Source: an uncultured Oscillospiraceae bacterium | GTDB taxonomy: Bacteria; Bacillota_A; Clostridia; Oscillospirales; Oscillospiraceae | Assembly (NCBI GenBank): GCA_910579155.1 | Contig: CAJTTS010000001.1 | Location: forward strand, 92,469-156,468 | Reading direction: 5' to 3' | Length of the DNA stretch: 64,000 nucleotides | In this document: positions 18,449 to 26,008 of the stretch, in pieces | Layout of the letters: each line of letters starts with the position of its first letter | Position numbering within the stretch: position 1 is the first letter of the stretch | Program-made: the position numbers and the translations under genes | The notes under the pieces: generated by a model | The model's database searches: none | The model's input: only the letters and a program-made list of their open reading frames with translations | What the model was told of the DNA's origin: nothing

Positions 18449-19330
18449 CTATGCCGCCTGGGGCTGGATGTCCGCCACTTTGAACTTTTCCAGCATATAG
18501 TAGACGACGGTATCCTGCTGCCTCTTTTCCAGCTTCACATCCACCAAAACGATGCCCGCGGCCAGCTCCGGGTGCTCTCCCCGGACAAAGGCGTCCAGCC
18601 TGTCCCCCTTGGAGGATTCCAGCCGCAGCTGGGTGCTGCTGGAGTTGATGCCTTTGTTGATCCTGGCTTTGCGGACAATATACGAGATGCTGTCCTTTCC
18701 CGGCTTGCCGGCGGATTTGTCCGCCGCCTTCCCGGAGGAGGTATCCCCGGGTTTTTCCTGCCCAGCGTCCGGCCTTTGGCCGTCCGGCGCGGACTCCGGC
18801 TGGGGCCGCAGGCCGCCTGCGGGGGCTGGGGTCAGGCCCAGCTTGCCCAGCATTTTTCGGTAGGCGCAGTCCATCTGTTCCTGCTGGTCTTTTTTGATGA
18901 TCCAGGTCTTGCCCCGCTTTTCCACTTCTACAAACACCACGTCCATGTTATACAGCACCCGGCCGATGCCCCACTGGACGGCGGCCCGCTTCATGCTGTC
19001 GGACAGGCCGCCCTTCACGGGCTCGATGTCCGAATCCTCGGCGCCGTCCCACTTGGTGATGAAGCCTTCCCCGTAGCGGATGGAAATACCGCACAGTTGG
19101 GCTTCCTTGCCGTTGGCCCCGTGCCAGGGCTTGAAGTCGTTGTACCAGTTCTCCGGGCCCACCACATCATCCAGCCGGCCCATGATGGCCCGGTTGGTGA
19201 CATAGGGGACGGCGATGCCCTTGGTTTCACCCTGGTACTCAAACGTCCTTTGCAGCCGCCATTCCAGATCCTCCGGCGCGAAGGGCATGGCCAGCTCGGC
19301 CTGAATCTGTCTCGGGTCTTTCCGTTCCAT
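18449..19330 (-). CDS. Rad52/Rad22-family single-strand annealing protein
   Basis: 293 residues from the ATG at 19330; the GGGAGG site lies between this ATG and an in-frame ATG five codons earlier, so the later one is chosen. Residues 5-140 match the Rad52 DNA-binding fold (MPFAPEDLEWRLQRT, VVGPENWYNDFKPW, GGLSDSMKRAAVQWGIGR). A Pro/Gly/Lys-rich linker follows, then a C-terminal domain of about 80 residues with no family I recognise. It anneals single strands during recombination. It starts 5 bp past the E2-like gene. Confidence 0.88.
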   Translation of the reverse strand: MERKDPRQIQAELAMPFAPEDLEWRLQRTFEYQGETKGIAVPYVTNRAIMGRLDDVVGPENWYNDFKPWHGANGKEAQLCGISIRYGEGFITKWDGAEDSDIEPVKGGLSDSMKRAAVQWGIGRVLYNMDVVFVEVEKRGKTWIIKKDQQEQMDCAYRKMLGKLGLTPAPAGGLRPQPESAPDGQRPDAGQEKPGDTSSGKAADKSAGKPGKDSISYIVRKARINKGINSSSTQLRLESSKGDRLDAFVRGEHPELAAGIVLVDVKLEKRQQDTVVYYMLEKFKVADIQPQAA

Positions 19331-19334
19331 GCCA

Positions 19335-20012
19335 TTACCTCCCATTCATAAAGGCGTTCAGCGTTTTGCCGTCCTCCACCAAAATATCAGAGTAGTAGAA
19401 GCCGGGGGATTTGTCCTTCATCAGCTCCAGCAGATCCCGGTACCCGGCGTGGGGCCGGTTATGCGCGGCCATGAAGTAGTCGTTGTTGTTGGGCAGCCGA
19501 AGGATGTACCCCATCAGCGTGTGGAGCCTGAACGGGTCTGGGTAGGCAGGCAGGGCGTTGTTCCCGGTGCAGATCTGCCCGTTCTCACAGTTGACGTTGG
19601 AAAATGGGTAGTGATATGTGGGTGTGTCCGGGGTCAGCAGCTCATCCTTCACCACGCACAGCCGGCACTTGCCCACCTTGCCCGTTTTGGCCAGATGCTG
19701 GAAGGCAAACACCAGCCGGGGAAGGGGAAAATGGAGATATTCCGTGCCGTAATAGCTGATGTCGGCGTACAATTCCGGGTATCGGATGAAGTAGGTGGTA
19801 TTTACCTCCTCCAGAATGGCCGCGACGCAGCCCTCCGGCAGCAGGCCGGTGGCCCGGGCCTTTTCGTCATACCGGCTGCCCAGGATACAGGCGGCCAGGG
19901 CTTCCGGCGAAATGTTCTTGCGGGCGACTACGCCGCCCTCCTTTTGCTGTTCCAGCGCGATCTCCAGCCGCTCGGGCGAAATGCGCAGGACGATATCGCC
20001 ATTGCATCCCAT
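19335..20012 (-). CDS. PRTRC-B / prokaryotic E2-like protein
   Basis: 225 residues. The central and C-terminal part matches the PRTRC system protein B / Prok-E2_D pattern: YFIRYPELYADI, FPLPRLVFAFQ, then HYPFSNVNCENGQICTGN, where Cys148 in GQICTG takes the place of the conserved cysteine of E2-type ubiquitin-conjugating folds. It is in the same operon as an E1-like ThiF protein and a JAB protease, although 5 kb downstream of them. The product would carry an activated ubiquitin-like protein; no substrate is known. No member of the family has a proven function that I know of. Confidence 0.78.
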   Translation of the reverse strand: MGCNGDIVLRISPERLEIALEQQKEGGVVARKNISPEALAACILGSRYDEKARATGLLPEGCVAAILEEVNTTYFIRYPELYADISYYGTEYLHFPLPRLVFAFQHLAKTGKVGKCRLCVVKDELLTPDTPTYHYPFSNVNCENGQICTGNNALPAYPDPFRLHTLMGYILRLPNNNDYFMAAHNRPHAGYRDLLELMKDKSPGFYYSDILVEDGKTLNAFMNGR

Positions 20013-20576
20013 TCAAGCCGCCTCCTTTGTCTCAGTTTCCTGTTCCATGCCCAGCGCGCGGCGGAGCCGCCGAACCTGGTATTCCAGCGTGCAGCGGACA
20101 TCCGCCATGGCTCCGGGCAGTCCCTGGATCCCGCAGAACTCTATCCCGGACAGGAACACCAGCCGCTTGCGGCCATGCCCGGTGTCACAAATGCGAAAAT
20201 CATAGTCGTAAATGTAGTAGCCATCCAAACAGCCCTCCAGGTCGAACGCGCGCAAGACGTCTGTGACGGCCTCATGCCGCAAATCGCTCTCACCTGGCGC
20301 AGCGCCGCACGCCGTCTCGTACTGTGCCAGCAGGCGGCAGAATTCATCCATTAGGGGGTCAAAGATAACGATGGTGTCTATTTCATTTTCCTGATTCCAG
20401 TATCCCGTGTAATCAGGAAAAACACAGCCGACCGCTTCCCACGCAAAATCGTAGAACTCCTCCCGGCCCAGATCGTAACTGCCGCACCGTTCGAGAAACG
20501 GTTCCAGAAAACCATTGTCCGCCAGACGCTTGGCGGTGCACAGAATCTGGAATACATTGTCGTCCAATATATCCAT
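20013..20576 (-). CDS. Acidic ICE protein of unknown function
   Basis: 187 residues from the ATG at 20576 (GAGGTG five bases upstream); an in-frame TTG five codons earlier lacks a site. Acidic, rich in Tyr, Asp and Cys (AWEAVGCVFPDYTGYW, YYIYDYDFRICDTG), soluble, no recognised family. Its stop abuts the start of the E2-like gene, so the two are translationally coupled and perhaps functionally linked. Confidence 0.7.
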   Translation of the reverse strand: MDILDDNVFQILCTAKRLADNGFLEPFLERCGSYDLGREEFYDFAWEAVGCVFPDYTGYWNQENEIDTIVIFDPLMDEFCRLLAQYETACGAAPGESDLRHEAVTDVLRAFDLEGCLDGYYIYDYDFRICDTGHGRKRLVFLSGIEFCGIQGLPGAMADVRCTLEYQVRRLRRALGMEQETETKEAA

Positions 20577-20584
20577 GGCGCACC

Positions 20585-20878
20585 TCAACAAAATTGCCGG
20601 GCAGAGCGAGCGACAGGCGCGATGGCGCCGATGCGCTCCGCCGTCTGCCCCAAAGCCTGGGCAATCCGATATACGGCGTCGTTGTATTCAGCCAGCGCCG
20701 AAATGTCGTCTTCGTCAAAGGCGCCGTAGTCGATGGCGCGCAAGGGTACTGGCTCCCCCCGCAAAAGGGGGAGAAGCACCTGGCTTATCAAATACTCGTT
20801 GCAGCTGGCCTGGGGCAAAACCGTCCCCTCCTGTTCCAGTATCAGCCGCATGACCAGCAGATCCAAGTCCAGCTTCAT
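20585..20878 (-). CDS. Small ICE protein of unknown function
   Basis: 97 residues, mostly helical and acidic (LAEYNDAVYRIAQAL), no cysteine motif or membrane segment. ATG 20878 follows GAGGGGGTG. Sits 12 bp after the upstream gene and 8 bp before the next start in the replication operon. I do not recognise a family. Confidence 0.65.
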   Translation of the reverse strand: MKLDLDLLVMRLILEQEGTVLPQASCNEYLISQVLLPLLRGEPVPLRAIDYGAFDEDDISALAEYNDAVYRIAQALGQTAERIGAIAPVARSARQFC

Positions 20879-20890
20879 GCCGCCACCCCC

Positions 20891-21175
20891 TCAGTAGTCG
20901 CTGGGGAGCAGGACGGTGGTGGCGGAGCGGTCGGATTCCGTGATGATCCAGAACTTTACGTTGTCCTGGGTATGGTAGACAGAGAACAGCCTGTCGCCAT
21001 TGAGCAGAGCTTCCTCGTTGAGCTCCCCGTCCGACTGGCACACATCGCCCCAGTCGCCCTGCAGGTGCCGCTTGATGGCGGCGTCTACCTCCATGTGGGG
21101 AAGCACATCCTTCGCGTTGCGGGTGATCATCAATCTGCCCGGATGGAACCGGGGGTTTACAGCAATTACACTCAT
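20891..21175 (-). CDS. Conserved small mobile-element protein (KFWIITESDRSATTVLLP type)
   Basis: 94 residues. The C-terminal pattern GDRLFSVYHT...KFWIITESDRSATTVLLPSDY recurs in a family of about 95-residue proteins on plasmids and ICEs of Proteobacteria and Firmicutes, where its function is unknown. GDWGDVCQSD in the middle is also typical. Strong AGGAGG site before ATG 21175. It lies directly upstream of small ORFs leading to the E2-like gene. Confidence 0.7.
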   Translation of the reverse strand: MSVIAVNPRFHPGRLMITRNAKDVLPHMEVDAAIKRHLQGDWGDVCQSDGELNEEALLNGDRLFSVYHTQDNVKFWIITESDRSATTVLLPSDY

Positions 21176-21186
21176 AAAGAATCCTC

Positions 21187-22602
21187 CTACGTCAGCGCCT
21201 TGAAGCCGTTTGGCGTCAAGATGTTGAAAATCATTTTGTTGGTAATGGTTTCGTGCAGTTCGGTGCCGGTGTGCCGGCCCTTGGGGTCAAACTGTTCCTC
21301 GGTCTCCTTGCGGGTCACCTTCACGATCCGGCCCTTGATGATGTGGGGCGTGTCGCATTCAATCAGGCCGTTGATCATCCCGGAGCCGCCGATCAGCCCG
21401 ATTTGGCTGATGGACAGGGGCAGCGGCGGGCGCTTCACCCCGCTGTCCAGCTCGCTGCGGGCCATCATCCGCTGGAAGCTGTCCGAATGGCTCAACTGCC
21501 GCTCCAGCTCCTTCTCGTTGAACTTCTCCCCCCGGAAGGTCTTTACCTCCAGCAGTCTGGCCGGGAGGGGGTAGCGCCCCTCGGGCAGTTCGGTCAGGCA
21601 GGGGATCGAGTCAGGGTGCGCGGCAAACCATTCCAGCCAGCGGGTGTCCTGGGGCTCCGTGTCGCGCTGCTTCCGCGTGCCCAAAATGGCCACCTGCTTG
21701 AATTTTTTGAACTCGGCGTCGGTAAACCGCCACAGGCCCAGGTTTTCAAAATTGTCCGCCAGCACCCGGCAGATATCCGGGGTGAGCCGGTAGTAAGGGA
21801 CGACGTATACCAGCAGGCCGCCCATAGCCAGCGCGCCCAGGCTCTCAATGAGGAACCGCTTCTCATGCCGCGCCCTGCCGCCGCTCTCATTGAGCACGGA
21901 CAGGTAGGGCGGGTTGAGGAACAGCAGATGGAAAGCGTTGGCGCTGACCTGGCTGAAAAAGAAGCTGCCGAAGCCCACCCGATGTAAACGGGTCTGGGCC
22001 TCATCGGCCCGGGCGTTGTCCAGTTCCACGCCGTAGGTGTAGCAGTTGTTCCCGTCGGCGATCTGCCGCAGGGCCTTGCCGCAGCCGCAGCAGGGGTCCA
22101 GCAGATTGGTGGTGACCCCCTCCGGGAACTGAATGCCCTTCAAAATCAGCGCGATGTTGTCCGGGTCGGTGGGGTAGTACCCCAGCTTGATGTTGTTCAT
22201 CAGCCGCCCCACCACCCTGGCGTTGGTGGTTCCATCCACGGGAAGCTGGGCGGCGAAGCCGTTCAGCGCGTCATACACCGGGCGGTAGGTATTGCTCAGC
22301 AGGTTAAACCCCAGCAGGCCCTCCTTCAGCTGGCCCGCGTTGGCGGCCAGTTGGTATTCTTCCGTCTCCATCAGCAGGAGCTGGGCCTCGCCCAATGCCT
22401 CCGCCAGCCGTTGCCTTGTATTTTGCAGATCGTTGTAATCGTCCCGCGCAGCGGCAAGATCGGTATTTCGGTGCCGCTCCACCCTGGCCCGGCACAGCAC
22501 CATGGTCTGGGTGAGCCGGGGGACTTCGCTTTGAAGTCCCCGCAGCCCCTCCAGGGCATAGCTGCGCGGTTCGGTTTGGGGCGCGTTAGGCTGCCCGCCC
22601 AT
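21187..22602 (-). CDS. Adenine-specific DNA methyltransferase-like protein (DUF6094-like)
   Basis: 471 residues from the ATG at 22602, six bases after GGGAGGAGG; the GTG two codons earlier sits on the site. S-adenosylmethionine motif I LLDPCCGCGKALRQ (about 168-180) and catalytic NPPY (230-233) mark an N6-adenine methylase. A coiled-coil region precedes them (about 35-95) and a C-terminal domain of about 150 residues follows. No restriction enzyme is encoded nearby, so protection of the element from host restriction is the likely role. Overlaps the upstream gene by 17 bp. Confidence 0.85.
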   Translation of the reverse strand: MGGQPNAPQTEPRSYALEGLRGLQSEVPRLTQTMVLCRARVERHRNTDLAAARDDYNDLQNTRQRLAEALGEAQLLLMETEEYQLAANAGQLKEGLLGFNLLSNTYRPVYDALNGFAAQLPVDGTTNARVVGRLMNNIKLGYYPTDPDNIALILKGIQFPEGVTTNLLDPCCGCGKALRQIADGNNCYTYGVELDNARADEAQTRLHRVGFGSFFFSQVSANAFHLLFLNPPYLSVLNESGGRARHEKRFLIESLGALAMGGLLVYVVPYYRLTPDICRVLADNFENLGLWRFTDAEFKKFKQVAILGTRKQRDTEPQDTRWLEWFAAHPDSIPCLTELPEGRYPLPARLLEVKTFRGEKFNEKELERQLSHSDSFQRMMARSELDSGVKRPPLPLSISQIGLIGGSGMINGLIECDTPHIIKGRIVKVTRKETEEQFDPKGRHTGTELHETITNKMIFNILTPNGFKALT

Positions 22603-23035
22603 AGCCACCCTCCTCCCGCACCGCCGCCAACAGGAACAGCAGGTCGGGATAGCTCATCTCCGCCAAATCCCGGCGGGTGAGATACAGGTTGCGCCCGCCG
22701 GTGTAATCCTTGCTGTGGCGGACGGTGCGGTAGAGCAGCACCCGCTCCCGGTCACAGCAGGGCTGGGACAGCTGAACATACAGCCCATTGGTCTGCCACA
22801 TCCCGATCAGGGAGCAGTCCCCGGACACGGCGATGCCGCCGGGGTTGGATCGCGCCTCGGCGTCCCTCAGACCCAGGTCCTTGCCCAGTGCCCGGAGAAA
22901 CGTCCGGCCCATGTTCAAAAATTGCTTCTTCGCGCCGTTGGGGCCGCTCTCGTTTTCGCCCCAGATGTAGGACAGATCCTGAGAAAACAGCTTGGCCAGC
23001 CTGCGCATATTCTTTTCCTGTGATTTGTGGGACAT
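22586..23035 (-). CDS. ICE protein of unknown function
   Basis: 149 residues from the ATG at 23035 (AAGGAGG eight bases upstream; an ATG two codons earlier is too close to it). Basic N-terminus, then a region with LSQPCCDRERVLLYRTV and TRRDLAEMSYPDLLFLL. Soluble, no recognised family. Overlaps the methyltransferase gene, suggesting coupling. Confidence 0.65.
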   Translation of the reverse strand: MSHKSQEKNMRRLAKLFSQDLSYIWGENESGPNGAKKQFLNMGRTFLRALGKDLGLRDAEARSNPGGIAVSGDCSLIGMWQTNGLYVQLSQPCCDRERVLLYRTVRHSKDYTGGRNLYLTRRDLAEMSYPDLLFLLAAVREEGGYGRAA

Positions 23036-23101
23036 TTTCATGACCTCCTTAAAATTGAGAGGACAGGAAACGGCCGCTTCCTGCCTCCGGTTCGCCCGCA
23101 G

Positions 23102-23632
23102 TTAAGCGGCGGGCTTGTTTTCCTTCTCAGTTTCCAGGTGGACAACCGGCGTGGGGTTCTTGACCTCGTACTCCGCGTCCACCACGTCCTCAGCGGGAGC
23201 GGTGAAGCGCAGCCACCAGGCACGCAGGCTGGACGCCAGCAGAAAGCGGAACAGGCTCCGTTTTTTCTGCTTAAGGTTGATGATCTCGTCAGCGTCCACG
23301 TCATGGACGTAGCTGAGCACTACCGACAGCTGGCTTGCCTGCACATAGTCCGCGGACAACAGGCACGACACGGCGGCGCTTTCCGACGCAAACAGCTCAG
23401 AGGTCTCTACGCGCTTGGCAATCAAACGCCGGCAGGACACTCTTACCGAACTCAGCTCATCCGCGCGAATGTCGTCCGCCGAAATACTGCTGGCCGTAAC
23501 AGAGCCGCTTCCAATAATTTTTTTTGCCCTGAGGTCATAGGTCACCTTCAGGCACCCCTCTACCACCAGGCACTCGGTGGTAAGGTTATCATAGGACATG
23601 GTTTCACCGCGGGGGATGTACACAATTTTCAT
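23102..23632 (-). CDS. Protein with bactofilin/beta-helix-like repeats, unknown function
   Basis: 176 residues from the ATG at 23632 (AGGAGG upstream). Residues 10-115 are a run of short imperfect repeats (GSVTASSISADDIRADEL, LFASESAAVSCLLSADYV) that look like rungs of a right-handed beta-helix, as in bactofilin-like or pentapeptide-like proteins. A basic segment (LKQKKRSLFRFLLASSLRAWW) may contact membrane or nucleic acid, followed by an acidic tail. A DNA-mimic role is possible but unproven. Confidence 0.65.
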   Translation of the reverse strand: MKIVYIPRGETMSYDNLTTECLVVEGCLKVTYDLRAKKIIGSGSVTASSISADDIRADELSSVRVSCRRLIAKRVETSELFASESAAVSCLLSADYVQASQLSVVLSYVHDVDADEIINLKQKKRSLFRFLLASSLRAWWLRFTAPAEDVVDAEYEVKNPTPVVHLETEKENKPAA

Positions 23633-23645
23633 GTTCAGCTTCCTC

Positions 23646-24119
23646 CTATTTCTGATAGTTTCGGAGAATGGGATCCCCGTTCTTCTCGTGCAGGTTATAG
23701 TGGGCGTCAAACACCAAATGATGGTTTTCCTCGCCGGTAGCGCCGCAGTCCAGACAGTGCCAGGTCAGGATGAAGTTCCACTCCGAGGAACCCTCGTGGT
23801 CGTACTTGATCCTGCCGCCGCACACCGGGCAGACGCCGGGTTCGTCCGAGCTGCTGGCCCCGGCGCGGATGCCGCACTGGGAGATGTACGGGATCAAATC
23901 GTTGGGATCCATCTCGGCCAGCTTCCGCGCTGTTTCGATGATGTGATCCCGCTTTTCCGCCGCGAACAGCCCGGATATCTCAAGGGCCGCAGCGCCGGAA
24001 AGATCCTCCTTGGAGCCTGCGCTGAGCACGGTGGCCCCGTAGCCCAGATACAGATTCAAGGCGATCAAAAACGAAATGGTATCCTTGCGGTAGAGCCTGC
24101 TAAATTCCTTGAAATCCAT
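23646..24119 (-). CDS. Zinc-ribbon protein of unknown function
   Basis: 157 residues. The C-terminal third has two knuckles, CPVCGGRIKY and WHCLDCGATG, forming a zinc ribbon; the N-terminal part is helical (FSRLYRKDTISFLIALNLYLG). AGGAGG precedes ATG 24119. It follows the sliding-clamp gene by 9 bp. No family recognised beyond the ribbon. Confidence 0.7.
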   Translation of the reverse strand: MDFKEFSRLYRKDTISFLIALNLYLGYGATVLSAGSKEDLSGAAALEISGLFAAEKRDHIIETARKLAEMDPNDLIPYISQCGIRAGASSSDEPGVCPVCGGRIKYDHEGSSEWNFILTWHCLDCGATGEENHHLVFDAHYNLHEKNGDPILRNYQK

Positions 24120-24128
24120 TGTTTCCTC

Positions 24129-25232
24129 CTATGCCGCCCTGCTGGCTTCTCCCAGCCGGACGGGCATGACCAGGGCCCGGTCGCCGCGTCCCTGGGCCTC
24201 AATGATGATGGGGCCCAGGGAGCCGGCGCTGACCTTCATGTTCACTGACGGCTCCTTTTCAAACTGCTTCAGGGCGTCCGTCATGTAATCCAGGCTGAAC
24301 CCAAATTCCACGCCTTCGCAGCCGATGGCGGAGATTTTCGTGGCGTACCGCTCCCCCATGCTCTCGGCCAGCAGCGCGCCGCCGCTGAAGCGCACCAGGT
24401 GGGCGCGGTTTCCCCGCAGGGACTGCTTCAGATACTTCAGCTCCGCCAGGAACTCCTTCGGGGACACCTGGAACTCCGCCCGGAACTTGTCCGTGAGGGC
24501 ACTGTCCAGCTTATACAGCTCGCCCTCGGGCAGACAGAACACCAGCGACGTCATGCCGTCGGTCACCCTGGCGAACCGCTCCCCCAGCTGGACGGAGACC
24601 TCCTGATCCCCGAACAGCTTCAAATGCTCCAGCGCGTCCGGGGCCGCCATGAAGGGCGCGGGTACCTCCAGCTCCGGGTCGGTGTCCCAGGCCATACGGC
24701 AGCCGTCCAGGGTGTAGACACGGTTCCCGCTGAACTGCACGCTGATCAGGCAGGCCCTGGCCTCCTCTTTGCGAGGAATCCCCACAGCGTACTTCACCCG
24801 CTCCACACGGGCGTACAGCCTGGCGGCGTTGACGTTGAAGCTGTGCATAGGCTCCCACGCCTGCTGCTCAGGAAAATCATCGGGTAGGAACGGGTGCAGC
24901 TCCGCAGACCGGGGCCCGCAGGACAGCGCCAGCTTGATCCGCCGCCGGTCGCCTTCCCCCGTTTCCGTCTGCTCCATGGCCAATTCGCCCTCAAACTGCC
25001 GGAAGGCCCGGGCGCTCTCGCGGGGCCGATCCAGCAAAAAGGCAAAGCTGTCGCCCTGGGCCGGCATCCCTACGGACAGCCAGGTGTTCAGGTTGGTGGA
25101 GGCCAAGGTGCAGCGGCCCTCCTCGAACCGAACCAGCACCGCGTTCAGCACCGGGATAACCGATTTGTGGATCAGGCCGCTCACCTGATCCAATGCCTGG
25201 GCGAAGGTTTTTGCGTTTACCGTTGCTCTCAT
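24129..25232 (-). CDS. DNA polymerase III beta subunit-like sliding clamp (first copy)
   Basis: 367 residues, the usual clamp length, with three DnaN-type domains: N-terminus MRATVNAKTFAQALDQVSGLI, middle FNVNAARLYARVERVKYAV and C-terminal part ending in VMPVRLGEASRAA, close to the MPMRL ending of DnaN. Encodes a ring that tethers polymerase to the element's DNA. The ATG overlaps the stop of the E1-like gene (ATGA), so clamp and E1 are translationally coupled. A second, different clamp is encoded at 39825-41021. Confidence 0.85.
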   Translation of the reverse strand: MRATVNAKTFAQALDQVSGLIHKSVIPVLNAVLVRFEEGRCTLASTNLNTWLSVGMPAQGDSFAFLLDRPRESARAFRQFEGELAMEQTETGEGDRRRIKLALSCGPRSAELHPFLPDDFPEQQAWEPMHSFNVNAARLYARVERVKYAVGIPRKEEARACLISVQFSGNRVYTLDGCRMAWDTDPELEVPAPFMAAPDALEHLKLFGDQEVSVQLGERFARVTDGMTSLVFCLPEGELYKLDSALTDKFRAEFQVSPKEFLAELKYLKQSLRGNRAHLVRFSGGALLAESMGERYATKISAIGCEGVEFGFSLDYMTDALKQFEKEPSVNMKVSAGSLGPIIIEAQGRGDRALVMPVRLGEASRAA

Positions 25233-26008
25233 GCCGCTTTCTTCCTCCTTGTACTTGTTTTTTGCAGCTCAGGCCGCACATTGACGGTCTGGGTGGAAAA
25301 GGTCACCTGCCGCACGGTGCTGCTGCCCGTGGCCAGGATGTTGTAGATCATGTCCACCACCGCCATGGCCGCCGTGATGTTGGCCGCCATGCTCTGGGGG
25401 GCAGACACCGACGCCTCGGAGCAGGACAGCTCCGTGGGGAACTTGTCCGTTTCCTCCAGCACGTCCGGGTAGACGATGCCGATGGGCGGGTAGTAGGTTC
25501 TGCCGCCCCGGCGCACGCCGCACACCACCTGCCCGGTGAACTCGCCGTTGCCGCTGTCGATGTAGATCAGTTCTTCGGATTGGTAGAACACCCGGTGGCA
25601 CATCTGCCGGGACTTGTTGTTGTCCACGGCGCCGATGAGGATGACCAATTCCGGCGTCCGCACGTTGTATTCGTGGCCGGGCTGGCGCATCCAGAGATGC
25701 TCCGGTTTCAGCAGGCCGCGAAGCTGCACCTCATCCTCCACGAAAGAGGGCACATACTCCGTCTCCATGCCGAACACGGCGGAATACCGCTCCGCCAGCA
25801 CCCTGGCCTTGTTCTCCCCCAGGTCGGCGGGGGTGAAGTTCTGCCGCACCAGGTTCTTTTCCTCCACCACGTCGCCGTCGCAGAGGATGAACCGAACCGG
25901 GCGTTTCAGCGAGTACAGCAGGCGGTACAGGTGGGGCGCGATGTGCCCCCCGGTGCCGCCCGCGCCCAGCATGACGATCTTCACTGGGCGGGTCATAGAA
26001 AACTTCAT
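25229..26008 (-). CDS. ThiF/E1-like adenylyltransferase (PRTRC ThiF family)
   Basis: 260 residues. Nucleotide-binding GAGGTGG (16-22), DGDVVEEKNLVRQNF (44-58), GAVDNNKSR (126-134) and a cysteine in ELSCSEASVSAPQSMAAN (Cys196) are the hallmarks of E1-like enzymes, and the last motif is typical of the PRTRC-associated ThiF proteins. It would adenylate the C-terminus of a ubiquitin-like protein and pass it to the E2-like protein at 19335-20012. TAATG overlap with the JAB gene upstream and ATGA overlap with the clamp gene downstream. Confidence 0.87.
   Translation of the reverse strand: MKFSMTRPVKIVMLGAGGTGGHIAPHLYRLLYSLKRPVRFILCDGDVVEEKNLVRQNFTPADLGENKARVLAERYSAVFGMETEYVPSFVEDEVQLRGLLKPEHLWMRQPGHEYNVRTPELVILIGAVDNNKSRQMCHRVFYQSEELIYIDSGNGEFTGQVVCGVRRGGRTYYPPIGIVYPDVLEETDKFPTELSCSEASVSAPQSMAANITAAMAVVDMIYNILATGSSTVRQVTFSTQTVNVRPELQKTSTRRKKAA

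Noticed and set aside
20585..21175. Either of the two small genes as the missing ubiquitin-like protein
   Set aside because: Neither ends in Gly-Gly nor shows the PRTRC-C pattern; the better match is inside the JAB protein.
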